This document shows, in pieces, positions 11,352-24,400 of a stretch of 64,000 nt of DNA. The notes under the pieces are model-generated. The model worked only from the letters and a program-made list of their open reading frames with translations, searched no databases and was not told the DNA's origin. A program made the position numbers and the translations under genes. Source of the DNA: Ehretia macrophylla. Its lineage: Eukaryota; Streptophyta; Magnoliopsida; Boraginales; Ehretiaceae. Location: positions 6,763,501 through 6,827,500 of the forward strand of contig CM075765.1 of the NCBI GenBank assembly GCA_037974665.1, in the 5' to 3' direction. Within the stretch, counting starts at the first letter, position 1. Each line of letters starts with the position of its first letter.

Positions 11352-14126
11352 ATGTAGGCTAATCATAATCATAAATAATATTAATAATTAATAATAGTTA
11401 TAAACAACTATTTAAATAAATAACAACAATAAGGAAATAATAATAATAATAATCATGAATAATATCAATAAATTATAATAGTAGATAATAATAATTTTGA
11501 ATAAATAAACATATTATATACATGTTACAAATTTTATTTGTCAAATGACTAAATGTCTTTTTAAAACATAACATATTATAAACCTAAACCAGAATAACAA
11601 ATAAATATAAATATAATAATTATTGTAATTATGATAATAATAATGACAATGATAATAATTATAATTATTATAAATAATAATCCTAAATAACAATAATAAG
11701 GTAATAATAATAATGAATAATAAATTATATATTTTAACAAAAAGACAATCATGTCATTTATACAAGTCATTCCTGATACCACTTTTATATACTAACTATC
11801 AAAATAGGTTTGGAATTAATACATACATTCGTATCTTCATGGTAGAATATACAGAGCATGGCATAATTTTTAGCAAGTTCATTTTATTTCTAATTATATT
11901 CGATTTTTTAATTCATATTATTTATATCTAAATTTATTTTATAATACCAATTTCCACCTAAAAGGTGTCTTTTACAATTTTGAGTAATGAAGTATCTATC
12001 TTTGTATTTATCTGTCTCTCTATATATAAGAAGAGGTGGAGGGGAATTGAAAGAATTGGAGTAACGTAGGGCATGTGGGGTCAGCTACGGACACTTGGGC
12101 CTAACTTCACAGTTTGTAACATCTGAGTTTGACACCACAGAGTCTTCTGTGGGCCATTTTGAGTTATCCCAAGTCCAAAGCGAGCCTAAACCACGCGTGA
12201 TGATGATGTCTCTACTCTCTTTTAGTTCATATATGAAAGTTAAACATCATTTACATTCAAGTACTAATTACAGCTATTGATATTACTATCAACGTCTTTA
12301 TTCCTTTGCACTCTTTTCATTGAGTAACTATTTAAAATCGGAGAAACTTTTTAATCAGTGTGAACTGATATTAGACTCGTTAAACATCATTTACATTCAA
12401 ATACTAATTACAGCTATTGTTATCACTATCATAGTCTTTATTACTATTTTCATTGAGTAACTGTTTAAGATTTCAATCAGTCGTCTGTCATGTATTAATA
12501 GAATATACACGTGTAAATCTTACCAAATATGTGAAAAATTAAACCATCAGTTATTTTCCTTTAAGATCATGAACCTTTTACATACCAATCATGATTGCCG
12601 TAGAGCATTTCACTGGGGTGAATCTACAGCATTTAGGATTTGTCATCTTTCTTAACTTCCATGATGATCAAAATAAAGGTCGTTCATGTTGTAAACAGAA
12701 GCTCTAGAGACAGACTGTAAGAATTGAGATTCTACAAGTTTTTGGAAATATCTTCTTTAATATATGTGGCAAACTTGCATCGAGATTTTGGTGTAATGAT
12801 CATGCAGTGACCTCTTATTTATATATATATATATATATGAGTTCTTATTTCACTTTCATTAATTATATAAATTTGACAACAACACACATCCTATTAAGAG
12901 TCAGTTCATCTGTTTGCTTTAAGGAACTTCCCAACAATAATATTATAATATCTCTCATTCATATAAATAATCTGATTATATTTATGCTAGTTGTCAATTA
13001 TCTAACATCATCCTCCTTTGTTTGAACTTGGGATCGATAATGATATGATAGAACTCCCAACACAAGAACTTAAATTTCTATGGGTAAAATAGCAAACTAT
13101 TTTCTGACTTGTAAAAGCATGGTAAAGGCTTCAAGAAAAATAATTGGTGTAAATCTTTGAAATCCTGAAGAAAAAAAAATTGACATAACAAGAACTAAAT
13201 TATCTTCACTCACAAATTTTATACTCCTCACCTGAAGAATTGAAACAAATGAGTTACTCCAACTCAATAAATAAATTCCACAAAATTTTATAGAATTCAT
13301 TTATAAATTCAAGTTTTTGTGTTTGGTTGCACCTTTTTAAAAAATTTAAAATCCAAGATTTACAATTTTTGAATTTCCACAAGCCTTACTCAAATTCGAG
13401 CCAAAGAGGTGGAATTTACAAATACACGTGTTCAAATCTATTGCTAATTTTTTAAGGACAAAACTACCCTCAAATTTAAGTGATTGATTTTTCTCGGTTA
13501 CATAGTCAAGAACCCAAAAAAAACCAATGTTTCTTCCTACTTCTCTTTAACGACAAAAAAGAAAAAAAGTCGACATCTTCCATTAATTCTCTTTCAACAT
13601 CACAAACCTTTCAAGCATACATTTCACTCTTTCTCTTTCAAGTATTTGTTTGATTTTCCTTACAACTTTTTTCGTAATTTCTCTTTTATTATCAAATATT
13701 AATAACTTTATTGTGCAATATGTATCCTTACCTAATTATCTTGTATGTAGAAACTTGTTCTTGAATAATAAAATAATGTTATAAGCACTACTGATAGAGA
13801 TAGTATAAATATGTGATGGGTCTTATTGTATGCCATGCATATATATATATATAGGTACTAAGTAGCTTTAATTCATAAGATAAATTAAGTTGCACGATAT
13901 ATGCCTAGGAAAACATTGTTAACACAATCAACTATTGGTGTATATATGCTTATAGTAGTGATGTAAATATTCATGCTACGTACATGGATATTGGCATAGT
14001 AGGAAAAAGATGACAAAAAAAAGAAAATGTAAACTCATAGATTGAATTAATCAACAAAGCTGCATGCAAGAGACTTGATTTTGGGCAATTAATTAATTAG
14101 GATATCATTGAATTTATGAATATCTC
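11352..14126. other. AT-rich intergenic DNA, no gene seen
   Basis: From 11352 to about 11720 the sequence is low-complexity AT with many ATAAT trinucleotide-like runs. After that come a diverged tandem duplication (12239-12475), TA-dinucleotide runs (12819-12838 and 13846-13856) and long A/T tracts. Around 13240-13420 there are AATTCATTTATAAATTC-like words that recall the MITE-like family described at 14390. No reading frame shows a recognisable protein. Confidence 0.55.
12239..12475. repeat. two-copy direct repeat, period 140 bp
   Basis: GTTAAACATCATTTACATTC at 12239 recurs at 12379. Both copies continue through ACTAATTACAGCTATTG and TTTTCATTGAGTAACT with a few substitutions and one short indel. 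The units are not coding. Confidence 0.85.
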
Positions 14127-14149
14127 GTAATGTTTAATTTTTTTTTTTT

Positions 14150-14265
14150 GATTCAAAAGGACGCCTAAGGTCATATATATTTACATATCTAATTAGCGAG
14201 ACTCGAACTTATAACCTCTCGCAAATACTGCGAGTATCATGCCGCTAGACCAAAGGGTCTTTGGT
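14150..14265 (-). mobile_element. tRNA-derived SINE with poly(A) tail and target-site duplication
   Basis: Read on the - strand from 14265, the element has an RNA polymerase III A-box-like TGGTCTAGCGGCATGATAC and a B-box GGTTATAAGTTCGAGTCTCGC (core GTTCGAGTC), both in tRNA order and spacing. The - strand 3' end runs into a poly(A), seen as a T-run at about 14138-14149. GTAATGTTTAATTTTT flanks both sides (from 14127 and from 14266), a long target duplication as expected for LINE-driven retroposition. It cannot be an intact tRNA gene: the acceptor arms do not pair and there is a poly(A) tail. Confidence 0.85.
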
Positions 14266-14283
14266 GTAATGTTTAATTTTTTT

Positions 14284-15179
14284 GATAATTTTTCTTTTTA
14301 AAAAAAAATTATTTTGGACAATTTTACAATAATACCAATAATCAATAATGGAATGAGAAAATAACACTTATATGATAGACTAATTTCAATTGAATAGAAA
14401 TATGAGTATTTAAGTAAAATACAACTATTAATTCTAATTTCATATGTGTTCCAAACCCAATTTGGATTTACAAATAACAGTATTGATTTAATATTATTTT
14501 ACAATTTCAAACAAGAGAATTCATTTGTAAATATAAAACCTCGTAAAATTTATTTATAAATAAAATAAATTTTACACCACAAATGTTTCCAAACACTATA
14601 TAAGTAAATCCATGCACCTTCCTACCATATTAACATATCTAAATGATTCGCTTTAAGACGGAAATTTAAACTTTTCGGAAATTAAATCATTGACATAGAG
14701 CATATATGTTTTACGATAAAATGACAATACAAGTGAAGATAAATCTTCTACTCTAAATATCCGTCATTCTTACTAAATAAAATCTTCTCATACACTTCAC
14801 AATCGTAGTCTACTCAAAAATCAATAAAAACATCTTTCTTTGCAAACCATTTTTCGAACAAAATCCATAACATAAAAGCAATTAAGTGTTAAAAAAAAAA
14901 AAAATCCATGTAATTAACATGTTCAAAATCATTGGTAGAGAAGTGACAATTTCTCATAATTATCAGAAGATGATCTAATTAGTGGTCCAATATTCATAAA
15001 AACGAGTTGATTATTGATGCTTGGATCTAGAAATGCATAACAGAATTCAATAATGCAAAAATAGATAAGAGAAAAGATAATGTAGAGTTTTCCAGATTCA
15101 ACATGCATCAACTCTATTCCAGATTGTTATTGAGATTGAAAATTTTTAAGCAGATGTCAAAGTCATGGGAATGTGATTT
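14284..15179. other. intergenic region downstream of TSK, with a MITE-like repeat
   Basis: No gene seen. Positions of about 14390-14600 carry a short repeat also found near 62330 and 63300. Its key words are AATATTATTTTACAATTTC and GAGAATTCATTTGTAAAT, which appear there in reverse complement. The remainder is AT-rich. Confidence 0.5.
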
Positions 15180-15185
15180 TTTATT
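15180..15185 (-). terminator. candidate TSK polyadenylation signal AATAAA
   Basis: AATAAA on the - strand lies 284 bases past the TSK stop codon, in a plausible place for the 3' UTR end. Plant signals are loose, so this is an inference. Confidence 0.45.
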
Positions 15186-15468
15186 CATTAAACAAGACAG
15201 ACAATAGATTGACTTAACCTACCAAAATTATATAAGTTACAACATAATTTAAGTCTCGTCATATTTCACAAATTTCCCACTATTCCAGTTATCTGTACAA
15301 GCTACATTTGAAATGATGCACAACAGAGAGCTAACAATGAAGTAACGACTTTCTGAAAACATTACTGAAGGCTAATTGATAGAACATTTTCTATCTTTGC
15401 TTTCTCTATCAACTTCCATGGAGCTACTTGTTATAACCCTTAAGAAATTGAGAAATTTCAATGGTGAC

Positions 15469-18400
15469 TCAGAATCTCCTGCAGCATGGTTTTGCACTGC
15501 AACACTTTTTTCCATTTACTGAAAAATGGACTATGTTTTTCTGCAAGTGTCTCCGAGTCAAACCACCTCTAGAACTTGACCATGCCATATATAATGTTTC
15601 TGCAACTTCTGGCGATAGCCCATTATTACTAAGATCTAACATTTTTAATTGCTTAGCCATATGTATGGCTTCTGATAGCTCGTGAAAGAGATTGCATTCT
15701 ATAATAGGTTTCTTCTGAGATAAGCATGTAGAATTCTCATCCAAAGCAGATGCTGCAACTTCCACGTGGACTTGATCATCGTCACTGTCAGCAACTTCAA
15801 GCTGAGTGCAGTCTGTATTAACTCCATATGACTCGGGTGGGAAGGCATTGACCTCAGGTGGAGAAGCTTTATTCGAAGAGTCCCAAAGGTTGAGATGTTT
15901 CTCCAAGGAGTTTGAACTTTTTACTGCAGATGTTGAACCGCTAGCTGCTGTATGAATGTCATCCAAATAGACATTTTCAGCCAGGTTAAGCTCTTCAAGA
16001 TAGCAATTCTCCACTAGAGCCTGAAGTATCTGAAGGACACCAACAAGCCCGAGTTGACATTTGTCCAGTACAAGAACTTTCAAACAACACTGAGGATTAA
16101 CGAGTAATGACACCAACGCACTTGTACCCTGTCATCATATGCTTGAAGTCAGATTCTTAAAAAAACCCAACATGAACATATCATGGAACATTTTTAACAT
16201 TTTAGAAACTAATAAATGCAAAATTCTTTGGTGACAAGGGGGCATAATTGTTGCTTCACTGCATTTTGAATTGTGGATGCCTAACATTCTGTACATAAAA
16301 CAAAATTGTCTAAATGATGCTCCACTTATAAGATCTTAGGTCCACCCTTATACCCAATATGCATATATGCATGAAAACATTTCTCTCAAATCAAAATTAT
16401 ATAACTTACAAAATTCAATAATTTCATTATCTTGCTTTTAACAAAATTAGTTATCACATGAGTTAATTGATTGACAACATTAAAGAACATCAATGACAGA
16501 GGTAAATATTTACTGATGAAATCAAGGCAATCCCTATATTTGGCATGAGGTTCATCCACACTGATAGTGAGTAGTATCATGAACACTGAAGGATTTGCTA
16601 GCCTGGATAAAGAAATGAAGAGGTACAATATGGCGTAGCAGCTAGGGTGACATAAACATATACACAAGCATATGAAGGAAACATGTAGTTTTTGGAAGTT
16701 AGGCCAGCATAGAGTATAGAAGTTCTTAGTCATGTTTGAGAGATATGTGTGGGAGTGTGTTTAAAAAATTTAATCCACACTTCCTCGTGGATGACAAATG
16801 GGTCCTTTTGCTAGTACCTTCATTACGTTCATAAGAAAGACCAACTGAGAAAATGACTGAGCTATCGTACCCATATAGTATTTTCATTATTTCAAGTGAC
16901 TATGCTATCTCTGGTTGATAAGCCTTCTAACAAGAGATTAAACAGATAAAGGTGACTTATGATTTATCCAGCAAAATGGAAGAGGTAATAGATATCAGAT
17001 CATCCCTCAGTATTATACCGAGAGCAAGTTAACCACATAATGATAAACATTTATCCATCAGAAAGCAACATCAAAGTATTAATCATTTGACAGTGGTAAA
17101 ATATCTAATGTTAATTGCTCTAGGGAGACAAAACCTCGATAAACTGGGCAGAATACACCACCTACCATTAGAACCGCATTACATATGAGAGATGTACAAG
17201 CACCCACAGCAAATAAATAACTACTATTTAACCAACCATATCTCTCTACCAGTTTATCACTGACTATTAACTTTCTTCCGCTGATCTCAGACTTAGGACT
17301 GGGCATATGTAAGCTCAGAGTGATACTGTGGAATATTTTGAGGGAATGGAGTGCAATATTGCAAGCTACTCTCTTATCTTTGTTGCTTCGGTCTATATTC
17401 TGGAAAACTCATGGTTTCCGCAGTCTGAAGAGCCACTATGAACATTCTAAATGACATGTAATGCTTAAATAAATGGACACATACTTCCTTCTTATGAATT
17501 CAACTCAAATACTTGGTTTTTCGAAAATCTGTAAAACCAATAACAGTTCGGTAATTTTCGTGAAAACTTTTTTTAAAAAATTTCACCTTTTTTTCCAGGG
17601 AATAGAGCCCAACTGCTGTCAAGAGGTGATTAAGGCAGGGTGGCAGGACTGAAGAGGGTTTTAATTTTTAAGAAAGCGTCACAGCTACCAACCCTACAAG
17701 ATAGCGGAAGAGTAATACATGATTTGAATGAAACAAAGCTACAGATAATATTATGTTCAATCATGATAACATAATGGCCATAACCTGGAAAACATATTCT
17801 TTGAGCATTATATCATACAGAGCATGAAACTATTTGCTTGACTTTTGCGAGTGTGTGGGCATATCAGGATTATGAAATGACGAATTCCTTGAGCATGGAG
17901 ATTGGTGGAAACTTTGTTAGGATAAAGTAGTTCACTGAGAGAATCATCAGTGTGAAATTGTACCTTGAATGCTATTTGCAAACAACCAACAAAGAAAAAA
18001 AAATGTTACCCAAGCTGCTTAGAGAACTACACCTAACAGGAACTGAGGGAAAAGAGTTTCATCACCAATGAAATTCAAGTTAGGAAATAGTACTAGTCAC
18101 TGACTGTCCAGTCTTCCCTGATATCAATTGAGATCTGGAAACTGAATGGATGATGAACGTTGGGTCAGAATGTGTGCTTTCTCTGCGAATCTTATTCCAA
18201 TACCAGCCATTTCCGTTGGTATATGACAAACTTTGTCCATTGCTAGACTAGCACATTTGCTAAATATATTTAAACTTAAAACAATGTCCTCAGCTCTTCA
18301 CTTAAAGAAAAAACTTGCAGAGAACCAACAAGATGATACATTCAATTGCAAATATCAATGAAACTGGAAAGATCAGACCAAATTTAATATCATGATAACA

Positions 18401-21400
18401 AACCTCTGCCTTGATTGGATTTCCACCTAGATTCAGCTCAAGGATAGAACTTATTAAAGAAGCTTGAGCACTGAGCCCAACAATAAAATCGGATGTCAGC
18501 CCACAAGATGACAGATCAAGCTTCAGCAGTTCTTGAGTCTCATTGGACAAAGACTTAGTCAACTGTGATGCGCCCTCCTGCAAAGAGTGTCATGTGATAA
18601 TATCAAGTACATCAGAGATAGAGAGTACCACGTGAGAATCTGCTGTATAGAAAGGAAGATGAGACACTCACTGTCCCAATACTAGTACTTCCAAGCATCA
18701 ATCCTGATAAGCAAGAGTTCTTGGAAAATTGGCAAAGGCTATCAACCACAGGCTTGCTTAACTTTATACCATTTAGATTAAGCTCTTGAATTCTGCAAAG
18801 AAACAACTAAAACTATCTTGTATTCTGCACGTTGTATCTTAATAAATATGTACGAAAAGAATAAAATGACCTATATAAACAGTACAAACCTTTTCAAATT
18901 AGCAAGCTTGTGTAGAAGAATAGTTATTGCATTCCCAGAGATAGGATTATTGTGGCCTGTTCAAGAGAAAGAGTTAGGAATATCTGCACAACAGATAAGG
19001 GGGAAGTCCTTGAGGACAATTATCTTGAGCTTTTGATCAAGTGCATATAGTAGAAAACTAGGGTGAAACAATGGAATTCATAGATTGCAACATTGATCAC
19101 CACATTTGATTACAACACTTGATTACAACTCTTGATCCGACATAGTAGTTTATATAACCCTAAAACGAGTAGACAATCTTTCCTAAGATCAAGGAGGAAA
19201 ATAGGGAATACAATTTTTCTTAATATTAAAGAGCAAAATAGGGAAGACAATAAGCCTCATTTTATGGAGTAAATCACTCCTTACAATAAGCCATAAATTA
19301 GGGAATTAAAGCAATATAAAATTTCATATTTCAACACTCCCCCTCAAGCTAAGGCGAAGATATCAACGAACCCAAGCTTGACAAGAGTTGACTGGAGAAG
19401 TGATGAACTAATAGCTCCCATCAAGAAGAACAAGTGACTGCATGCAAGCCATGTGTGAACCCAAGGCCAAAGGCCACCTATGATTGGACCAAAGCCCCAA
19501 CATTGATAGCGCACCACCAGTGATTGGAAAGACCATGAAATCATGGCAAGGCGCCTGAAAACAACAGGCGGACAACAAAAGATACGTGACAGATGACGTA
19601 CCAACCCCAAATACATAACAGAAGACGTACCAACCCCGAGTACGTAACAGAGGACGTACCAACCCCAAGAGCTAAGAGAACAAATTGAGTCTCAAGCCAA
19701 GAAAGGTGGAGAACATATCCACCGGAAAACCTCCACATAAATTTCCACGAACAATGGTGGAAATCACAGTCAAAAAATGGGCAAACAATGAGAGAGCTAG
19801 CAACAGATGGTTGGTGAGCACTCCAACCCATATCTAACCACAATAGCCTAGCAATCATCAACAATTGAACAAAAGAACTATCATTTGGGAGAGATGAGTA
19901 GCCAAGGGAGATAAAGGTAGCCGGACAAACTCGGCTACGATAACGATAAAGAGATGGCAAAGGTTAAAAGCAGCCGAACACACTCGGCTATGATAACGAT
20001 GAAGAGATGACATTGTTTTTGGTTGAGGAAGCCTAAGAAAGCTTTCCAGTATTTCTAATTTTTTTTTATATATTTAAACTGATGAACATTTTGGCTCTTG
20101 ATACCAAGTAGAAAACTAGGGTAAAACAATGGAATTCATAGATTGTAACATTGATCACCACATTTGATTACAACACTTGATTAAAACTCTTGATCCTACA
20201 TAGTAGTTTATATAGCCCTAAAAGAGGTAAACAACCTTTCCTAATATTAAGGAGGAAAATAGGGAATACAATTTTTTCTAATATTAAGGAGCAAAATAGG
20301 GAAGACAATAAGCCTAATTTTATGGAATAAATCACTCCTTACAATAGACCATAAATTAGGGAATTAAAATAATATAAAATTTCATATTTCAACACATAGA
20401 AACTTGCGGCCCAAAAAGAGAAAAGTACCTATAGAAAGATGTGTAAGTACAGATCCAGAATCCAATGAATCAGCAACCTTTTGAATTGTTCTAGATGTAA
20501 TGGAACAATCCTCTATGTTAAGACTATAAAGAGCTGCAAAAGAAAGATCTTTCATTAAAAGAAAGAGGAATTTTGGACTAAGAATTTATAATAAGATATA
20601 AAACTAAAAGCCCCTCAATATTCATACCAAACTGTCATTTACAGAAGAAGTTTACTTCAACGTCCCTGCTTATACACTAGCACCTCTTAAATTGAGGAAA
20701 TAGTCTAAGGAGGCACTCTGCAGAAGTATGGTTACTGGAGATTACAAATTCCCAAGTGAATTTCGAATTGCGATGATCATCCAGAATTTAGTACGCCAGA
20801 AATTTGGAACTATATATTCAGCAATCCAAATATTTAAAAGGTTTTACACACTCACGATGACAATTGATTTTTCAAAAATACACTGGAGATTACTAATTCC
20901 CAAGTGAATTTCTAATTGCGATGATCATCCAAAACTTAGTAAGCCAGCAATTCAGAACAATATATTCAGCAATCCAGAAATTTTAAAAGTTTACACTCAC
21001 GATGACAATTGACTTCTCAAAAGTACACTGATGGTGTACTTTTTGAGAACCATACCCCTAGAGTTCACATTATATACTAGGTAGTGACACGCTTTCTCAT
21101 TCCTCTCCATTCCTGCATTTACTTCCAGGTATAATAACAAAGTAATGGAATCACAATCACTATAAATAATAATAGTGAAGATCGTAAACATATGAAGAAG
21201 ACAATTCGACAACAAAGTTGTGCTGGCTTTGACCATAAAAGAAAGAAACTATAGTATATTGTGGTCTTCCTCAAAGTAATAAAATTCTAATGGAAGAAAA
21301 CAATTGATTTACCTTTGCAGTTGCACAAAATAGTTGAAAGGTAAGATGCACATGAGTCAGTCAAACGGTTTCCCGAGATGTCAAGTACTTCCAATCGAGC

Positions 21401-21424
21401 ATATAACACAGGGCATTCGCAAAT
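15469..21424 (-). CDS. TSK: TSK exons 13-18: LRR domain and cysteine-rich C-terminus
   Basis: Residues 954-1365. LRR cores: [11 protein letters not shown] (exon 13), [11 protein letters not shown] (exon 14), [14 protein letters not shown] (exons 14-15), [11 protein letters not shown] (exon 16), [11 protein letters not shown] and [11 protein letters not shown] (exon 17), [23 protein letters not shown] and [11 protein letters not shown] (exon 18). An acidic insertion ([14 protein letters not shown]) separates the last repeats, as in Arabidopsis TSK. The protein ends [15 protein letters not shown], matching the paired-cysteine tail of the family. Exon 16 uses the donor ACA|GTGAGT; the others are standard. 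Confidence 0.92.
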
Positions 21425-24400
21425 CTGTAAATTCAGAGGAAGAATTATTTCACCGAGAAATTTATAATGTTTTGTCCTTTCAATTTTGCGATGTCAAATA
21501 CAATTCAGAGAATGACGAAAAAGAACGGGAAGAGTGAAGATGCATGCAACGACCAAGCATTTTTGTAAGTTCACATGAGTGTATCACTTACGAGACCATG
21601 GTTACGTACAATATGACATAGTTCTCCTCAAGTATACTAATGCATCAGAACTTATAAACAAAGCATAGTTACAAGCAATGAAGAATTCGTTCTCAAATTC
21701 AATTTGGTTGGAATGATGTCTAATATGAACAAACAAAATCATATAAGTGAAACACAAAAGGAAATTTGATTTTTTCAACATGAGCGAGAGAGAGAGATAA
21801 TATTATACCCACCCTTTACGGCCATAGTATGACATAATATTAGCAACTACTAAACCTGTTAGTTGGGATTGTAATGCTTGGACTTTGAATTCTATGGGGC
21901 CCACGGCGATTAAATGATTAAGGAGATATGGCACTTACTCTAGAAATTGTAGAGAGAGAATATATTTTTTCTGAAACATTTTTTTTATTGAAATAAATTG
22001 ATTTCAATACAGAAGACAAGAATTTATAGTGTGGAAGACAACTTGTTCCATAAGTTTCTTCTGTTACAGCGGGACTGATTCTATAACTAACTTAGCTATC
22101 TCTAACTGATTCTAGAATACAGATGTACAACTAACTATAATACCAGTCTAGCTATTACATCAAACTGAACTGCATTTAGCTCTGCACTTGCTTATCCTTA
22201 ACATTTCCCCTCAAGCTGTTGTTGGGTTTGTGGAAAGCCAGTGGCAGCTTGTTCTTGAGATAGGCATACTTAGTTTGTGGTAGTGATTTAGTGAATAGAT
22301 CTTCCACCTGCTCGTTGGTTGAGATGTGTGAGACATGCAGTTGTTTAGCCATGACCTATTCCCTAATAAAATGATAGTCTATTTCTATGTATTTTGTTCT
22401 TGCAAGGAATACTAGATTGGAAGCCAAGGCTAGGGCTGAAGCATTGTCACAAGCTAGTGTAGGTCCAGTGAATTGAACTTATAGGTCGTAGGTAATCCAC
22501 TTTATTTCTGCAGCAATGTGTGTCATTGACCTATATTCAGCTTCAGTTGATGACCTTGCCACTGTGGGCTATTTTTTTGAACACCGTGATATGAGATTAG
22601 GCCCAAGAAAGATGCAGAAACCTGTGGTAGATTTTATGTCTATAAGATCACTAGCCTAATCATTATCTAAAAAGGCATGTAGGTGAAAAGAACCCTGTTT
22701 GAATAGCAAGCCCTGATTCAGTGTGCCCTTAATATACCTAAGAGTTCTTTTGAGAGCATTGGAGTCTTCATTGGTAGAAACATGCATGTGTTGACATATA
22801 CTATGCACAGCAAACTGTAGGTCAGGTCTTGTTAGTGTTAGATATTGAAGGGCACCAACTAAGCTCCTAAATTAGGTAGGATTTGGGTAAGAGGATGTAT
22901 CAGTTTGGCTAATAGTATAAGGCTTAGGCGCAGTAGGTGTAGATGAAGATTTACTATCAGTAAGCCCAGCCTTTTGTAGCAAATCTTTGGCATGTTATGT
23001 TTGATGTAGCAGTAAGCTATGATCAGTTATTGAAGTTTCTATGCCTAAATAATAGGATAGTGCTCCTAAATCTTTCATAGAAAACGCTGAGTTCATAAGG
23101 TTAATAATGGATTGAATAGCAGTAGGTGAATCCCCTGTGATGATTATATCATCCACATAAACTTAGATGAGGATTTTATGAGTAGGACCAGTTTTGATAA
23201 AAAGTCAAGTATCTGCTACACTGCATAAAAATCCCTGTTGGATGAGAAAGGAGGAGAGCATAGAATACCAAGCTCTAGGAGCCTGTTTGAGACCATATAT
23301 TGGGTAATTTGCAAACATGAGTAGGATGTTGAGAATCAATGAAGCCTAGTAACATCTTCAAACATCTTCTTGAAGATGCCCATGAAAAAAAGCATTTGAG
23401 ACATCTAATTGTTTCAATTGCCATTTAAAATGTATTGTTATGGCCAGAACTACCCTAATTGTTTGAGGTTTAACTGCTGGGCTGAATGTTTCTATATAGT
23501 CAATGCCTTGTTCTTGGTGAAAACCTTTGGCAACTAACCTAGCCTTATACCTAGCCATACTACCATCTGCATGCCTCTTAATTCTATATACCCAATTACA
23601 TCCTATGGCTTATCTATTAGAAGGTAAGGGTACTAAAGTCCGTGTTTTCTGTTTCTGTAATGCATCATATTCTTCTTGCATAGCATCAAGCCATTGTTTG
23701 GAAGTAGATGCCTGTTTTTAGGTTGTAGGTTCAATTATAAGGGCAGTAACAGTGTTATAGAGTTGGAAAAGAGGAGGTAGAAGAGATCCTGTTTTGGATC
23801 TTGTGAGCATGGGGTGATGATTAACTGGTAGCTGAGGGGTTGCATTTTTACTAGAAGATGCAGTGTTGTTGTGTAAGGTAGCAGGTGCAACAGAAGTTGA
23901 ATCTGTTTGTGAGGCTGCAAAAGGGCTTTGTGTCCCTTGAAGTGGACTATATGCCACTGAAGGCTGACTGGTAGAAGGGGAAGAATTGTTGGAGTTTAAG
24001 TCATGTGCAGACCCTATCTGAGTCAAAGAAGTGTTAGTGTTTAAGTGAGTCAGAGTAGACTCATCTGGCATAGGATTGGACAGAGGTGTGACAGAAGCAG
24101 TTAGTTGTTGCACTGCTGTAGGTTTAGGGTTGTCCTTTGGTTGTTGGACCAAGACATTAGTACCTTTGGGTATAGGAACAGTACCTAGAAAGGCACACAG
24201 GCTTTGGATTTATTTTCCAGTTTATGGTGAGTATAAGTCTTGAGCCATAGAAAGCATAGGCAGCCAAATAATTTAAAAGAATAGTAGTTTAGGGGTTTTG
24301 AGAAAAGGCACTGATAAGAGGACTGATTTTGTAATATTGGGGTAAGAAGCCTGTTTATCAGATGATTGGCTGCAGCTAGGACCTTTAACCAAAGTGAGCA

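Noticed and set aside
11576-11782. 68-codon Ile-rich frame
   Set aside because: Translation of ATAATAAT low-complexity DNA.
14150-14265. possible tRNA gene
   Set aside because: A and B boxes are present but acceptor pairing is lacking, and it has a poly(A) tail and target duplication, so it is a SINE.
16386-16733. 115-codon - strand frame in TSK intron 17
   Set aside because: It lies between exons 17 and 18, has no domain and does not match any part of TSK; chance frame.
19541-19960. 139-codon - strand frame within the TRIM-like element
   Set aside because: Cys/Leu/Trp-rich with no gag or pol motif; sits in the interior of a non-autonomous LTR element and is probably a chance frame.
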